Shown here: piece after piece, positions 1 to 5,809 of the stretch
Position numbering within the stretch: position 1 is the first letter of the stretch
Layout: the number at the start of each line of letters is the position of its first letter
From: Actinomycetota bacterium
GTDB taxonomy: Bacteria; Actinomycetota; UBA4738; HRBIN12
Reading direction: 5' to 3'
Assembly (NCBI GenBank): GCA_004366195.1
Contig: ML214207.1
Coordinates: 1 to 5,809 of the forward strand
DNA length: 5,809 bases
Notes under the pieces: model-generated
The model's input: only the letters and a program-made list of their open reading frames with translations
What the model was told of the DNA's origin: nothing
Databases searched by the model: none
Program-made: the position numbers and the translations under genes

Positions 1-1
1 G

Positions 2-889
2 GAGCTCGCCCCCCGGGCCCAGGTGTTGCGGCCGATGGGCAGCCTGGAGGAGGCGCTCGAGGTCCTCGGGCTCGTCCAGGGGTCCTTCCGCAGCCTGGGG
101 GCCGTGGAGCGGATCTCGCGCGAGGCCGTGGAGGACCTCGCCGCCGACGGCGTCCGCCTCGCGGAGCTGCGGTTCTCCCCCGAGTTCTTCTTCTCCCCCG
201 GCGGCCTGGACTGGGACGCCGCGATGGAGCGGGTCCTCGTCGGCGTGACGGAGACCGCCGAGCGCCTCGACGTCGCCGTCGGGCTCATCGCGATCTTCTC
301 GCGTGACTACGGGATCGACTCGGCCTGGCGCACGATCGCCTTCGCCGAGCGCCACCGCGAGCACCTCGCGGGGTTCGACATCGCGGGCTCCGAGCTCCCC
401 TACCCGCCCGAGCTCTACGTGGACGTGGCCCGGGCCGTGCACGACCTCGGCCTGCCCCTCACCGCCCACTACGGGGAGTCCGGCCCCGCCGCCTACGCCC
501 GCGAGGCGATCGAGCTCCTCGGGGTGCGCCGGCTCGCCCACGGGATCTCCGTCGCGCAGGACCCGGCCGTGGTGGAGCTCGCCCTGGAGCGGGAGGTCGG
601 GCTCGACATGTGCCCCACCTCCAACCTGCGGACGGGCGCGGTCCGGTCGCTCGCCGAGCACCCCGCCCTGCCCCTGCTGCGACGGGGGCTCCTCGTGACC
701 ATCAACACCGACGACCCCGGCCTGTTCGGCATCGACCTCACCCACGAGCTGGAGCTCGCCCGGGACGAGCTCGGCTTCACCGAGGACGACCTCCGGCGGG
801 CGACGGAGAACGCGCTGCGCACGAGCTTCCTGCCGGAAGCGATCAAGCGCGCCGTGCGCGAGCGGCACTTCGGGTGGCTCCGGGCGTGA
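2..889 (+). CDS. Adenosine deaminase family protein, 5'-truncated by window edge
   Basis: Metal-dependent amidohydrolase of the adenosine deaminase family, expected to deaminate adenosine/deoxyadenosine (or a related 6-aminopurine compound) in the cytoplasm for purine salvage. The reading frame is open to the left window edge. About 295 residues are visible against roughly 330-350 for the family, so the N-terminal 40-50 residues with the HxH zinc ligands lie outside the window. Counting from the GTG at 23, visible motifs are HYGES (H149 zinc ligand, E152 catalytic), the catalytic His of AHGIS (H173), CPTSNLRTGAV, and NTDDP (D230 zinc ligand, D231 catalytic); the roles are assigned from the known family. 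The GTG at 23 and ATG at 35 are internal, because the sequence before them is already deaminase-like. The stop codon overlaps the GTG start of the next gene. HYGE in place of the usual HAGE is an oddity. Adenine deaminase or aminodeoxyfutalosine deaminase cannot be excluded, although CPTSN and NTDDP fit adenosine deaminase well. Confidence 0.9.
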   Translation, partial: ELAPRAQVLRPMGSLEEALEVLGLVQGSFRSLGAVERISREAVEDLAADGVRLAELRFSPEFFFSPGGLDWDAAMERVLVGVTETAERLDVAVGLIAIFSRDYGIDSAWRTIAFAERHREHLAGFDIAGSELPYPPELYVDVARAVHDLGLPLTAHYGESGPAAYAREAIELLGVRRLAHGISVAQDPAVVELALEREVGLDMCPTSNLRTGAVRSLAEHPALPLLRRGLLVTINTDDPGLFGIDLTHELELARDELGFTEDDLRRATENALRTSFLPEAIKRAVRERHFGWLRA

Positions 890-2499
890 ACGCGCTCGAG
901 CTCGCCGACCGCTTCTGGGAGGAGCTCCTCGAGGATCAGCCCCTCCTCGGCACGATGGTCGGCGACGAGCGGTACGACGACCGCCTCCCCGACCTCGGGG
1001 AGGACGGGCGGGCCCGACGGGCGGGCCGGGCGCGCGCCGCCCTGGAGGAGCTCGCCCGGATCCCACGCGAGGGGCTCGACCTGAACGAGCGGACGGCCCT
1101 CGACGTCGTGGAGGCGGTGGCGTCCCGGGAGCTCGCCGAGCTCGAGCACCGCCTCGACCGCCTCCAGGTCGTCTCGCACCTGTGGGGACCGGGGCAGCTC
1201 CTCGCCGAGATCGGGACCTACCAGCGGGCCGACACCCCCGAGCGGCTGGAGCGACTGCTCGCGCGCCTGGCGGAGACGCCCGCCTACTACACGGCCGCGG
1301 CCGAGGTGGCCCGCGAGGGGGTGGCCTCGGGCGTGACGGGCCCCCGCGTCGTCGTGGAGCGCACCGTCGCCCAGGTCGAGCGACTGCTCGCCGCCCCCCT
1401 CGAGGACTCCCCGGCGCTCATGCCGGTCCCCGCGGAGGACGCGGCCGGGCGGGAGCGCGTCGTCCGGATCCTCGATGAGGTCGTCCACCCGGCCCTCGCC
1501 TCGTACCTCGAGGCGCTCCGCGCCTACCTGCCCTCAGCGACGGAGACGATCGGGCTCGGCGCGCTCCCGGGCGGCGATGCGATGTACGGGACGCAGATCC
1601 TCGCGCACACGACGCTCCCGCTCGAGCCGCGCGAGGTGCACGAGCTCGGCCTCGCCGATCTCGAGCGGATCCAGGACGAGCGGCGGGCGTCCGCGCGCCG
1701 GCTCGGCTACCCCGACCCGGAGGCGGCGGTCGGCGCGCTCGCGCGCCCGGCCCCCTCGCCGGAGGAGCTCCTCCGACTGGCCGAGGCGCAGGTGCAGCGC
1801 GCGTGGGAGGCGGCGCCCGCCTACTTCGGCCGCCTGCCGAGCGACTCCTGCGAGGTCCGCCTGGTCGAGGCGTTCCGGGAGCGGGACATGCCGTTCGCCT
1901 TCTACCACCCGCCCTCGATGGACGGCGCCCGTCGCGGCGTCTACTACGTCAACGCCTACGACCTGGACGACAAGCCCCTCCACCATCTGGCGACCACCAC
2001 GTACCACGAGTCGAACCCTGGCCATCACTTCCAGATCGCGCTGGAGCAGGAGATGGGGGACCGCCCCGCGCTCCGCCGCTTCGCGGGCTACCTCACGGGG
2101 ACCGCCTACTGCGAGGGCTGGGGCCTGTACGCGGAGCGCCTGGCCGACGAGATGGGGCTGTTCGAGGACGAGCTGGAGCGCCTCGGGATGCTCGAGATGC
2201 AGGCCATGCGCGCCGCCCGCCTGGTCGTCGACACGGGGATCCACGCCTTCGGCTGGCCCCGGGAGCGAGCCGTCGCGCTCCTCCGCGAGGCCGGCGTCCC
2301 GCCGGTGGACGCGGAGATCGAGGTCGATCGGTACGTGACGATGCCCGGTCAGGCGCTCGCGTACAGGATCGGCCAGCTCGAGATCGAGCGCCTCCGGGCG
2401 GAGGCCGCATCGCGGGGCGTCCCGCTCCGGGAGTTCCACGACCGGCTGCTCGCCCTCGGCACCCTCCCCCTCCCCGCCGTGCGCCGGGAGCTCGGGTAG
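886..2499 (+). CDS. DUF885 family protein, putative zinc metallohydrolase
   Basis: A 537-residue protein of the DUF885 family (Pfam PF05960), a peptidase-like group whose substrate is largely unknown. Family hallmarks appear in order: an N-terminal helical segment ending in GDERYDDRLPD; GGDAMYG (about 229-235) followed by a HTTLPLEPREVHELGL block; FYHPPSMDG (about 339-347); the HE-x2-PGHH motif at H374, E375, P378, G379, H380, H381; EGWGLYAERL with E410; and TMPGQALAYRIGQLEI (from about 485). The HE...HH and EGW motifs are the presumed metal site, by analogy with HExxH zinc peptidases; this is inferred. There is no signal peptide or membrane segment, so it should be cytoplasmic. The GTG at 886 is chosen because it overlaps the deaminase stop (GTGA), and the conserved family N-terminus (LADRFWEELLEDQPLLG) begins immediately after it. 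Starting at the ATG at 955 would remove that region. No clear Shine-Dalgarno sequence precedes it, consistent with translational coupling to the deaminase. Confidence 0.9.
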   Translation: MNALELADRFWEELLEDQPLLGTMVGDERYDDRLPDLGEDGRARRAGRARAALEELARIPREGLDLNERTALDVVEAVASRELAELEHRLDRLQVVSHLWGPGQLLAEIGTYQRADTPERLERLLARLAETPAYYTAAAEVAREGVASGVTGPRVVVERTVAQVERLLAAPLEDSPALMPVPAEDAAGRERVVRILDEVVHPALASYLEALRAYLPSATETIGLGALPGGDAMYGTQILAHTTLPLEPREVHELGLADLERIQDERRASARRLGYPDPEAAVGALARPAPSPEELLRLAEAQVQRAWEAAPAYFGRLPSDSCEVRLVEAFRERDMPFAFYHPPSMDGARRGVYYVNAYDLDDKPLHHLATTTYHESNPGHHFQIALEQEMGDRPALRRFAGYLTGTAYCEGWGLYAERLADEMGLFEDELERLGMLEMQAMRAARLVVDTGIHAFGWPRERAVALLREAGVPPVDAEIEVDRYVTMPGQALAYRIGQLEIERLRAEAASRGVPLREFHDRLLALGTLPLPAVRRELG

Positions 2500-2509
2500 C
2501 GGCGCCGAT

Positions 2510-2545
2510 GGTCCCCGGGCCCGCGGACCGAGCGACCCGTGTCGC
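2510..2545 (+). other. Two adjacent small inverted repeats after the DUF885 gene
   Basis: Eleven bases after the DUF885 stop, GGTCC (2510-2514) can pair with GGACC (2525-2529), with a mismatch and two further inner pairs. Two bases later GCGAC (2532-2536) pairs perfectly with GTCGC (2541-2545) around a CCGT loop. No T-run follows either. They could form tandem hairpins in the RNA that reduce read-through or protect the 3' end of the deaminase/DUF885 message. Short stems arise often by chance at this GC content, so the call is tentative. The rest of the gap (2546-2574) holds no convincing promoter. Confidence 0.3.
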
Positions 2546-2574
2546 CCCACCCGTCGTCTGCCAACGTGTCCTCG

Positions 2575-2583
2575 AAGGAGGTG
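2575..2583 (+). promoter_or_regulatory. Strong Shine-Dalgarno sequence of the malic enzyme gene
   Basis: AAGGAGGTG matches all nine bases complementary to the usual CACCTCCTT at the 3' end of bacterial 16S rRNA. Eight bases separate it from the ATG at 2592. This fixes the start codon and predicts efficient translation that does not depend on the upstream gene. Confidence 0.85.
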
Positions 2584-2591
2584 CCTGACCG

Positions 2592-4340
2592 ATGACGCTC
2601 ACCGACCGTGAGCGGGAGCTCGAGCACGCGATGGTGCAGGCCCTGCGCACCGGGATCGGGCCGGTCCCGGTCCCCTACCGCGGGGCGGAGCTGCTCGAGC
2701 ACCCGCTCCTCAACAAGGACGGGGCCTTCAGCGAGAAGGAGCGCGACCGGTTCGGCCTGCGCGGCCTGCTGCCCCATCGGGTGTTCACGATCGAGGAGCA
2801 GGTGGCGCTGGAGGTGGAGAAGATCCGGCGCAAGACCGACGACCTCGAGAAGTACATCGGCCTCGCCGCGCTCCAGGACCGCAACGAGACCCTCTTCTAC
2901 CGGGTCCTGATCGAGAACCTGGAGGAGTTCCTGCCGATCGTCTACACGCCGGTGGTGGGGCGCGCCTGCCAGGAGTACAGCCACATCCTGCGCCGGCCCC
3001 GAGGCCTGTGGCTCACCCCCGACGACATCGACCGGATCCCCGAGCTGCTCGCGAACGCCCGGCACGAGGACGTCCGCCTCATCGTGGTCACCGACAACGA
3101 GCGGATCCTCGGCCTCGGCGACCAGGGCGCGGGGGGCATGGGCATCCCGGTCGGGAAGATCGCCCTCTACATCGCCGGCGCCGGCATCTACCCCGCCCTC
3201 ACGCTGCCGGTCTCGCTCGACGTCGGCACCGACAACGAGGCCCTCCTCGCCGACCCCTACTACGTCGGCTACCGCAAGCCGAGGCTCCGCGGCGAGGCGT
3301 ACGACGCGTTCCTCGAGGCCTTCGTGGAGGGCGTCATCGAGGTGTTCCCCCACGCCCTCGTGCAGTGGGAGGACTTCAAGCAGCACAACGCGATCCGCAT
3401 CCTCGACCGGTACCGCCACCGCATCACGAGCTTCAACGACGACATCCAGGGCACGGCCGCCGTCGTCATGGGCGGCATCTACGCGGCCCTGCGCGTGCTC
3501 GACGAGCCCCTCGGGGACCAGCGCCTCGTGTTCCTCGGCGCCGGCGCGGCCGGCATCGGCATCGCCCGCCTGGTGAAGGCCGAGATGCGGAAGGAGGGGG
3601 TGCCGGAGGACAGGATCCGCCGCGCCATCGTCCAGCTCGACTCGCGCGGCCTCACCTACCTCGGCCGCGAGCCCCTCGACGAGGACAAGGAGGAGTTCGC
3701 CCTCACGCCGGAGGTCATGCGCGAGTACGGGTTCGAGCCCGGTCGCAGCTACGACCTGGAGGCCGTGGTCGAGGCGGTCCGTCCCACGTTCCTCATCGGC
3801 ACGAGCGGCACGCCCGGCACCTTCACCGAGCGCGCGATCCGGGCGATGGCCGCCCACGCGCGCATCCCGGTGGTGATGCCGCTCTCCAACCCCACCTCGA
3901 AGGCGGAGGCGCGACCCGAGGAGATCCTGGAGTGGACGCGCGGACGGGCCCTCGTGGCCACCGGCAGCCCGTTCCCGCCGGTCGTGCGCGGCGAGCGCAC
4001 GCACGTGATCGGGCAGGCCAACAACGCCTTCGTCTTCCCCGGCATCGGGCTCGGCGCGATCGTGGCCGAGGCCCGCGAGGTCACCGACGAGATGTTCCTC
4101 GTCGCCGCCGAGGCGCTCGCCCGCACCGTCACCGACGACCGGCTCGAGGTGGGAGCGCTGTACCCCAACCAGTCCGAGCTCCGTCGGGTCTCGCGGGAGG
4201 TCGCGATCGCGGTGGCGCGCTGCGCCCGGGACTGCGGCGTCGGCCGCCACTTCCGAGACGACGCGGAGATCGCCCAGGCCGTCGACGAGATGACCTGGAC
4301 GCCGACCTACGTCGAGTACGAGCCGGTCGAGACCGAGTAG
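2592..4340 (+). CDS. Malic enzyme, large (MaeA/ME2-like) form, oxaloacetate-decarboxylating
   Basis: A 582-residue malic enzyme that oxidatively decarboxylates malate to pyruvate and CO2 while reducing NAD(P)+, linking the TCA cycle to pyruvate in the cytoplasm. Its length and architecture match the large type (E. coli MaeA, animal ME1/ME2, about 550-600 residues), not the shorter MaeB type. Motifs in order: LNKDGAF and GLRGLLP near the N-terminus; YTPVVG with catalytic Tyr118; VVTDNERILGLGDQG with malate-binding Arg171; catalytic Lys189; metal ligands Glu260-Asp261; FNDDIQGTAAV (281-291) with metal ligand Asp284; Rossmann loop GAGAAG (316-321); LSNPTSKAE; ATGSPFPPV; and QANNAFVFPGIGLGA. Roles are transferred from human ME2. 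After the second Rossmann strand it reads DSRGL (Ser351, Arg352), with Lys366 further on, like NADP-dependent ME1 rather than NAD-dependent ME2 or MaeA. Cofactor preference is therefore uncertain, and I give no gene symbol. The gene appears separate from its upstream neighbours by a 92-base gap and has its own strong ribosome site. Confidence 0.95.
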   Translation: MTLTDRERELEHAMVQALRTGIGPVPVPYRGAELLEHPLLNKDGAFSEKERDRFGLRGLLPHRVFTIEEQVALEVEKIRRKTDDLEKYIGLAALQDRNETLFYRVLIENLEEFLPIVYTPVVGRACQEYSHILRRPRGLWLTPDDIDRIPELLANARHEDVRLIVVTDNERILGLGDQGAGGMGIPVGKIALYIAGAGIYPALTLPVSLDVGTDNEALLADPYYVGYRKPRLRGEAYDAFLEAFVEGVIEVFPHALVQWEDFKQHNAIRILDRYRHRITSFNDDIQGTAAVVMGGIYAALRVLDEPLGDQRLVFLGAGAAGIGIARLVKAEMRKEGVPEDRIRRAIVQLDSRGLTYLGREPLDEDKEEFALTPEVMREYGFEPGRSYDLEAVVEAVRPTFLIGTSGTPGTFTERAIRAMAAHARIPVVMPLSNPTSKAEARPEEILEWTRGRALVATGSPFPPVVRGERTHVIGQANNAFVFPGIGLGAIVAEAREVTDEMFLVAAEALARTVTDDRLEVGALYPNQSELRRVSREVAIAVARCARDCGVGRHFRDDAEIAQAVDEMTWTPTYVEYEPVETE

Positions 4341-4357
4341 CCGTCGGCCCGGACCGC

Positions 4358-4374
4358 GCGGCGACGCTCGCCGC
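4358..4374 (+). terminator. Stem-loop after the malic enzyme gene, possible terminator
   Basis: GCGGCGA (4358-4364) pairs perfectly with TCGCCGC (4368-4374) around a three-base CGC loop, starting 18 bases after the malic enzyme stop. Only two T residues follow, so it is not a classic intrinsic terminator. High-GC actinobacteria are thought often to use stems without a U-run. A pause, RNA-stability element or chance structure is also possible. Confidence 0.4.
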
Positions 4375-4403
4375 TTGACGCGCGAGCCTCCATCAGACAG
4401 GCT
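4375..4403 (+). promoter_or_regulatory. Candidate housekeeping-sigma promoter for the aminotransferase
   Basis: TTGACG at 4375-4380 differs from the -35 consensus TTGACA at one base. After an optimal 17-base spacer lies CAGGCT (4398-4403), a partial match to the actinobacterial -10 pattern TAGRRT/TANNNT. Transcription would start around 4409-4412, giving a leader of about 27 bases that carries the Shine-Dalgarno site. The -10 is weak, with C in place of the important first T, so either an activator or a misassigned -10 is possible. Confidence 0.45.
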
Positions 4404-4405
4404 CG
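4383..4405. repeat. Seven-base inverted repeat over the candidate -10, possible operator
   Basis: CGAGCCT (4383-4389) and AGGCTCG (4399-4405) are perfect inverted copies separated by nine bases. The palindrome lies between the -35-like TTGACG and the predicted start site, and its right arm covers the candidate -10. That is where a dimeric repressor would block RNA polymerase. No regulator gene is in the window, and the arms match no operator family I recognise. It could be a chance repeat. Confidence 0.3.
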
Positions 4406-4423
4406 GGGCGCACCGACGCCTGC

Positions 4424-4431
4424 GAAGGAGG
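4424..4431 (+). promoter_or_regulatory. Shine-Dalgarno sequence of the aminotransferase gene
   Basis: GAAGGAGG lies six bases before the ATG at 4438. It decides the start codon against the in-frame TTG at 4375, which falls inside the candidate promoter and lacks a ribosome site. Confidence 0.85.
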
Positions 4432-4437
4432 CCCGAC

Positions 4438-5796
4438 ATGCCCGTCCAGCTCGACCGCGCGCGGCTCCGCGAGCTCATGGCCCGCGAGGAGCAGCGCTTC
4501 GTCCGGACCCACCCCCGCTCCGGTGAGCTCTTCGAGCAGGGGAAGCGGAACCTGCTCGCCGGCGTGCCCATGCCCTGGATGACCGAGTGGGCCGGCCCCT
4601 ACCCCGTGTTCGTCCGCGAGGCCCAGGGCGCCCACTTCGTGGACGTGGACGGGATCGAGTACGTGGACTTCTGCCTCGGCGACACCGGGGCGATGACCGG
4701 CCACTCCCCCGAGCCGGCCGTCAAGGCCATCGCCGAGCAGGCCACGAAGGGCATCACGCTCATGCTCCCGACGGAGGACTCGATCTGGGTCGGGGCGGAG
4801 ATGGAGCGCCGGTTCGGCCTCCCCTACTGGCAGTTCTGCCTCACCGCCACGGACGCCAACCGCTTCACGATCCGTCTGGCCCGCGCGATCTCCGGCCGAC
4901 CGAAGATCGTCACGTACTCGTGGTGCTACCACGGCTCCGTGGACGAGACGATCGCCATCAACGTGGACGGCGCCACCGTCGCCCGGCCCGGCAACGTCGG
5001 CCCGCCCGTGCCGCCGGAGGTCACCACCCGCTCGATCGAGTGGAACGACGTCGAGGCCCTCGAGGCGGCCCTCGCGCCGGGTGACGTCGCCTGCGTGCTG
5101 GCCGAGCCGGCCCTCACCAACATCGGCATCGTGCCTCCCGAGCCCGGCTACCACGAGGCCCTGCGCGAGCTCACCCGGAGGTACGGCACGTTCCTGGTGA
5201 TCGACGAGACCCACACGATCTGCGCCGGCCCCGGAGGGGCGACGAGGGCGTGGGGTCTCCAGCCCGACTTCCTCACGATCGGCAAGCCCCTCGCGAGCGG
5301 GGTCCCCGCCGCCTGCTACGGGATGACGGAGGAGGTGGCCCAGCGCGTCCAGGCCTACATGGAGACCCTGCCCTCCACCGACGTGGGCGGGGTCGGCGGA
5401 ACCCTATCCGGCAACGCCCTGTCGCTGGCCGCGATGCGGGCCACCCTGGAGCAGGTCCTGACCGATGAGGCCTTCGAGCGGATGATCGCGCTCGGCGAGC
5501 GGTGGGCCGAGGGCGTGCGGGGGGCGATCGAGCGCCACGATCTCCCCTGGACGATCCAGCGCATCGGCTGCCGCGCCGAGTACTGGTTCGTCGAGCGCAC
5601 CCCCCGCAACGGCGCGGAGGCGGCGGCCAGCGACGACCACGAGCTCGCCCGCTTCTGCCACCTCTACGCGCTGAACCGGGGCATCCTGCTCACGCCGTTC
5701 CACAACATGGCGCTGATGTCGCCGGCGACGACCGAGGCTGACGTCGACCTGCACACGCAGGTCTTCGACGAGATGTGCGCCGAGCTGGTCGGCTGA
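4438..5796 (+). CDS. Class-III PLP-dependent aminotransferase, GSA-aminomutase-like
   Basis: A 452-residue fold-type-I pyridoxal-phosphate enzyme of the class-III aminotransferase / glutamate-1-semialdehyde (GSA) aminomutase superfamily, of typical length for the family. Visible features: VDVDGIEYVDFCLGDTGAMTGHSP (about 72-95) in the N-terminal part; the phosphate-cup segment TATDAN (136-141); WCYHGSVDE (162-170), where Tyr164 should stack on the PLP ring; VIDETHT with Asp256 contacting the PLP ring nitrogen; IGKPLASG with the Schiff-base Lys283; and GGTLSGN (320-326), the phosphate-binding Thr loop from the partner subunit. The motif roles are family knowledge. The substrate cannot be read from the sequence. 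True haem-pathway HemL is unlikely, because the usual SGTEA motif is changed and no haem genes are nearby; a beta- or omega-amino acid or other amine transaminase is more likely. It probably has its own promoter. The preceding malic enzyme makes pyruvate, a common amino acceptor, but a functional link is speculation. Confidence 0.88.
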   Translation: MPVQLDRARLRELMAREEQRFVRTHPRSGELFEQGKRNLLAGVPMPWMTEWAGPYPVFVREAQGAHFVDVDGIEYVDFCLGDTGAMTGHSPEPAVKAIAEQATKGITLMLPTEDSIWVGAEMERRFGLPYWQFCLTATDANRFTIRLARAISGRPKIVTYSWCYHGSVDETIAINVDGATVARPGNVGPPVPPEVTTRSIEWNDVEALEAALAPGDVACVLAEPALTNIGIVPPEPGYHEALRELTRRYGTFLVIDETHTICAGPGGATRAWGLQPDFLTIGKPLASGVPAACYGMTEEVAQRVQAYMETLPSTDVGGVGGTLSGNALSLAAMRATLEQVLTDEAFERMIALGERWAEGVRGAIERHDLPWTIQRIGCRAEYWFVERTPRNGAEAAASDDHELARFCHLYALNRGILLTPFHNMALMSPATTEADVDLHTQVFDEMCAELVG

Positions 5797-5809
5797 GCGG
5801 TACCGGACC

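Noticed and set aside
610..885. In-frame upstream extension of the DUF885 gene into the deaminase gene.
   Set aside because: The extra 92 residues are the shifted-frame translation of conserved deaminase sequence, rich in Arg, Pro and Ala, and unlike DUF885. The GTG at 886 fits the family N-terminus.
1534..2550. A 338-codon minus-strand frame opposite the DUF885 gene, and similar ones at 493-1488 and 4393-5214.
   Set aside because: Same GC-driven mirror effect: each is opposite a real gene, with no motif and no ribosome site that I can support.
2539..2567. GTGTCG and CAACGT at 17-base spacing as a promoter for the malic enzyme gene.
   Set aside because: Only about three of six -35 bases match and the -10 lacks its first T; too weak to list as a feature.
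1803..2588. Plus-strand alternative frame of 261 codons inside the DUF885 gene, running up to the malic enzyme ribosome site.
   Set aside because: Its Arg/Pro/Gly-rich composition is that of a shifted GC-rich gene, and the DUF885 frame it overlaps is clearly the coding one.
4375..4437. TTG at 4375 as the start of the aminotransferase.
   Set aside because: It would add 21 Arg-rich residues, has no ribosome site, and overlaps the candidate -35. The ATG at 4438 has a strong, well-spaced Shine-Dalgarno sequence.
2349..4571. A 740-codon open frame on the minus strand, opposite the malic enzyme gene and parts of both neighbours.
   Set aside because: It lies antisense to three well-conserved proteins, shows no recognisable domain, and has low-complexity composition. 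Long antisense frames are expected when third codon positions are nearly all G or C.
5797..5809. Thirteen bases after the aminotransferase stop.
   Set aside because: Too short to assign. It contains the palindrome GGTACC, which is not meaningful alone, and any terminator would lie beyond the window.
1..5809. Search for a new defence, mobile or RNA-based system.
   Set aside because: No direct-repeat array, transposase, recombinase, toxin-antitoxin pair or long structured noncoding region was seen. Coding sequence fills nearly the whole window with metabolic enzymes.

Overview
The window is a very GC-rich, gene-dense stretch of bacterial chromosome with four genes, all on the + strand. In order they are an adenosine deaminase-type amidohydrolase (cut by the left window edge), a DUF885-family putative metallohydrolase, a large-form malic enzyme, and a class-III PLP-dependent aminotransferase related to glutamate-1-semialdehyde aminomutases. 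The strong G/C bias at third codon positions, a GTG start, strong AAGGAGG-type ribosome binding sites and the style of the proteins suggest an actinobacterium or a similar high-GC lineage. No taxonomic marker is present, so this is inference.

Layout: the deaminase (2-889) and the DUF885 gene (886-2499) overlap by four bases (GTGA) and are almost certainly one transcription unit with coupled translation. A 92-base gap (2500-2591) follows. It holds two small adjacent inverted repeats and then a near-ideal Shine-Dalgarno sequence for the malic enzyme (2592-4340). A 97-base gap (4341-4437) separates the malic enzyme from the aminotransferase (4438-5796). That gap appears to contain a stem-loop, a TTGACG -35-like element directly against its 3' side, a palindrome covering the expected -10 region, and a strong Shine-Dalgarno sequence. 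The aminotransferase therefore probably starts its own transcript. The last 13 bases carry nothing identifiable.

Together the genes look like housekeeping or catabolic central metabolism: purine nucleoside deamination, a peptidase-like hydrolase of unknown substrate, malate-to-pyruvate decarboxylation, and amino-group transfer. Nothing in the sequence ties all four to one pathway. A link between pyruvate from malic enzyme and a pyruvate-using transaminase is possible but speculative.

I see no mobile element, CRISPR array, tRNA, rRNA, prophage or defence gene. The most interesting points are at the residue level: the malic enzyme looks like MaeA/ME2 overall but carries an NADP-type cofactor signature; the aminotransferase has an altered phosphate-cup motif (TATDAN in place of SGTEA); and the deaminase has HYGE in place of the usual HAGE. 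The compact terminator/promoter/palindrome junction before the aminotransferase is also worth checking.
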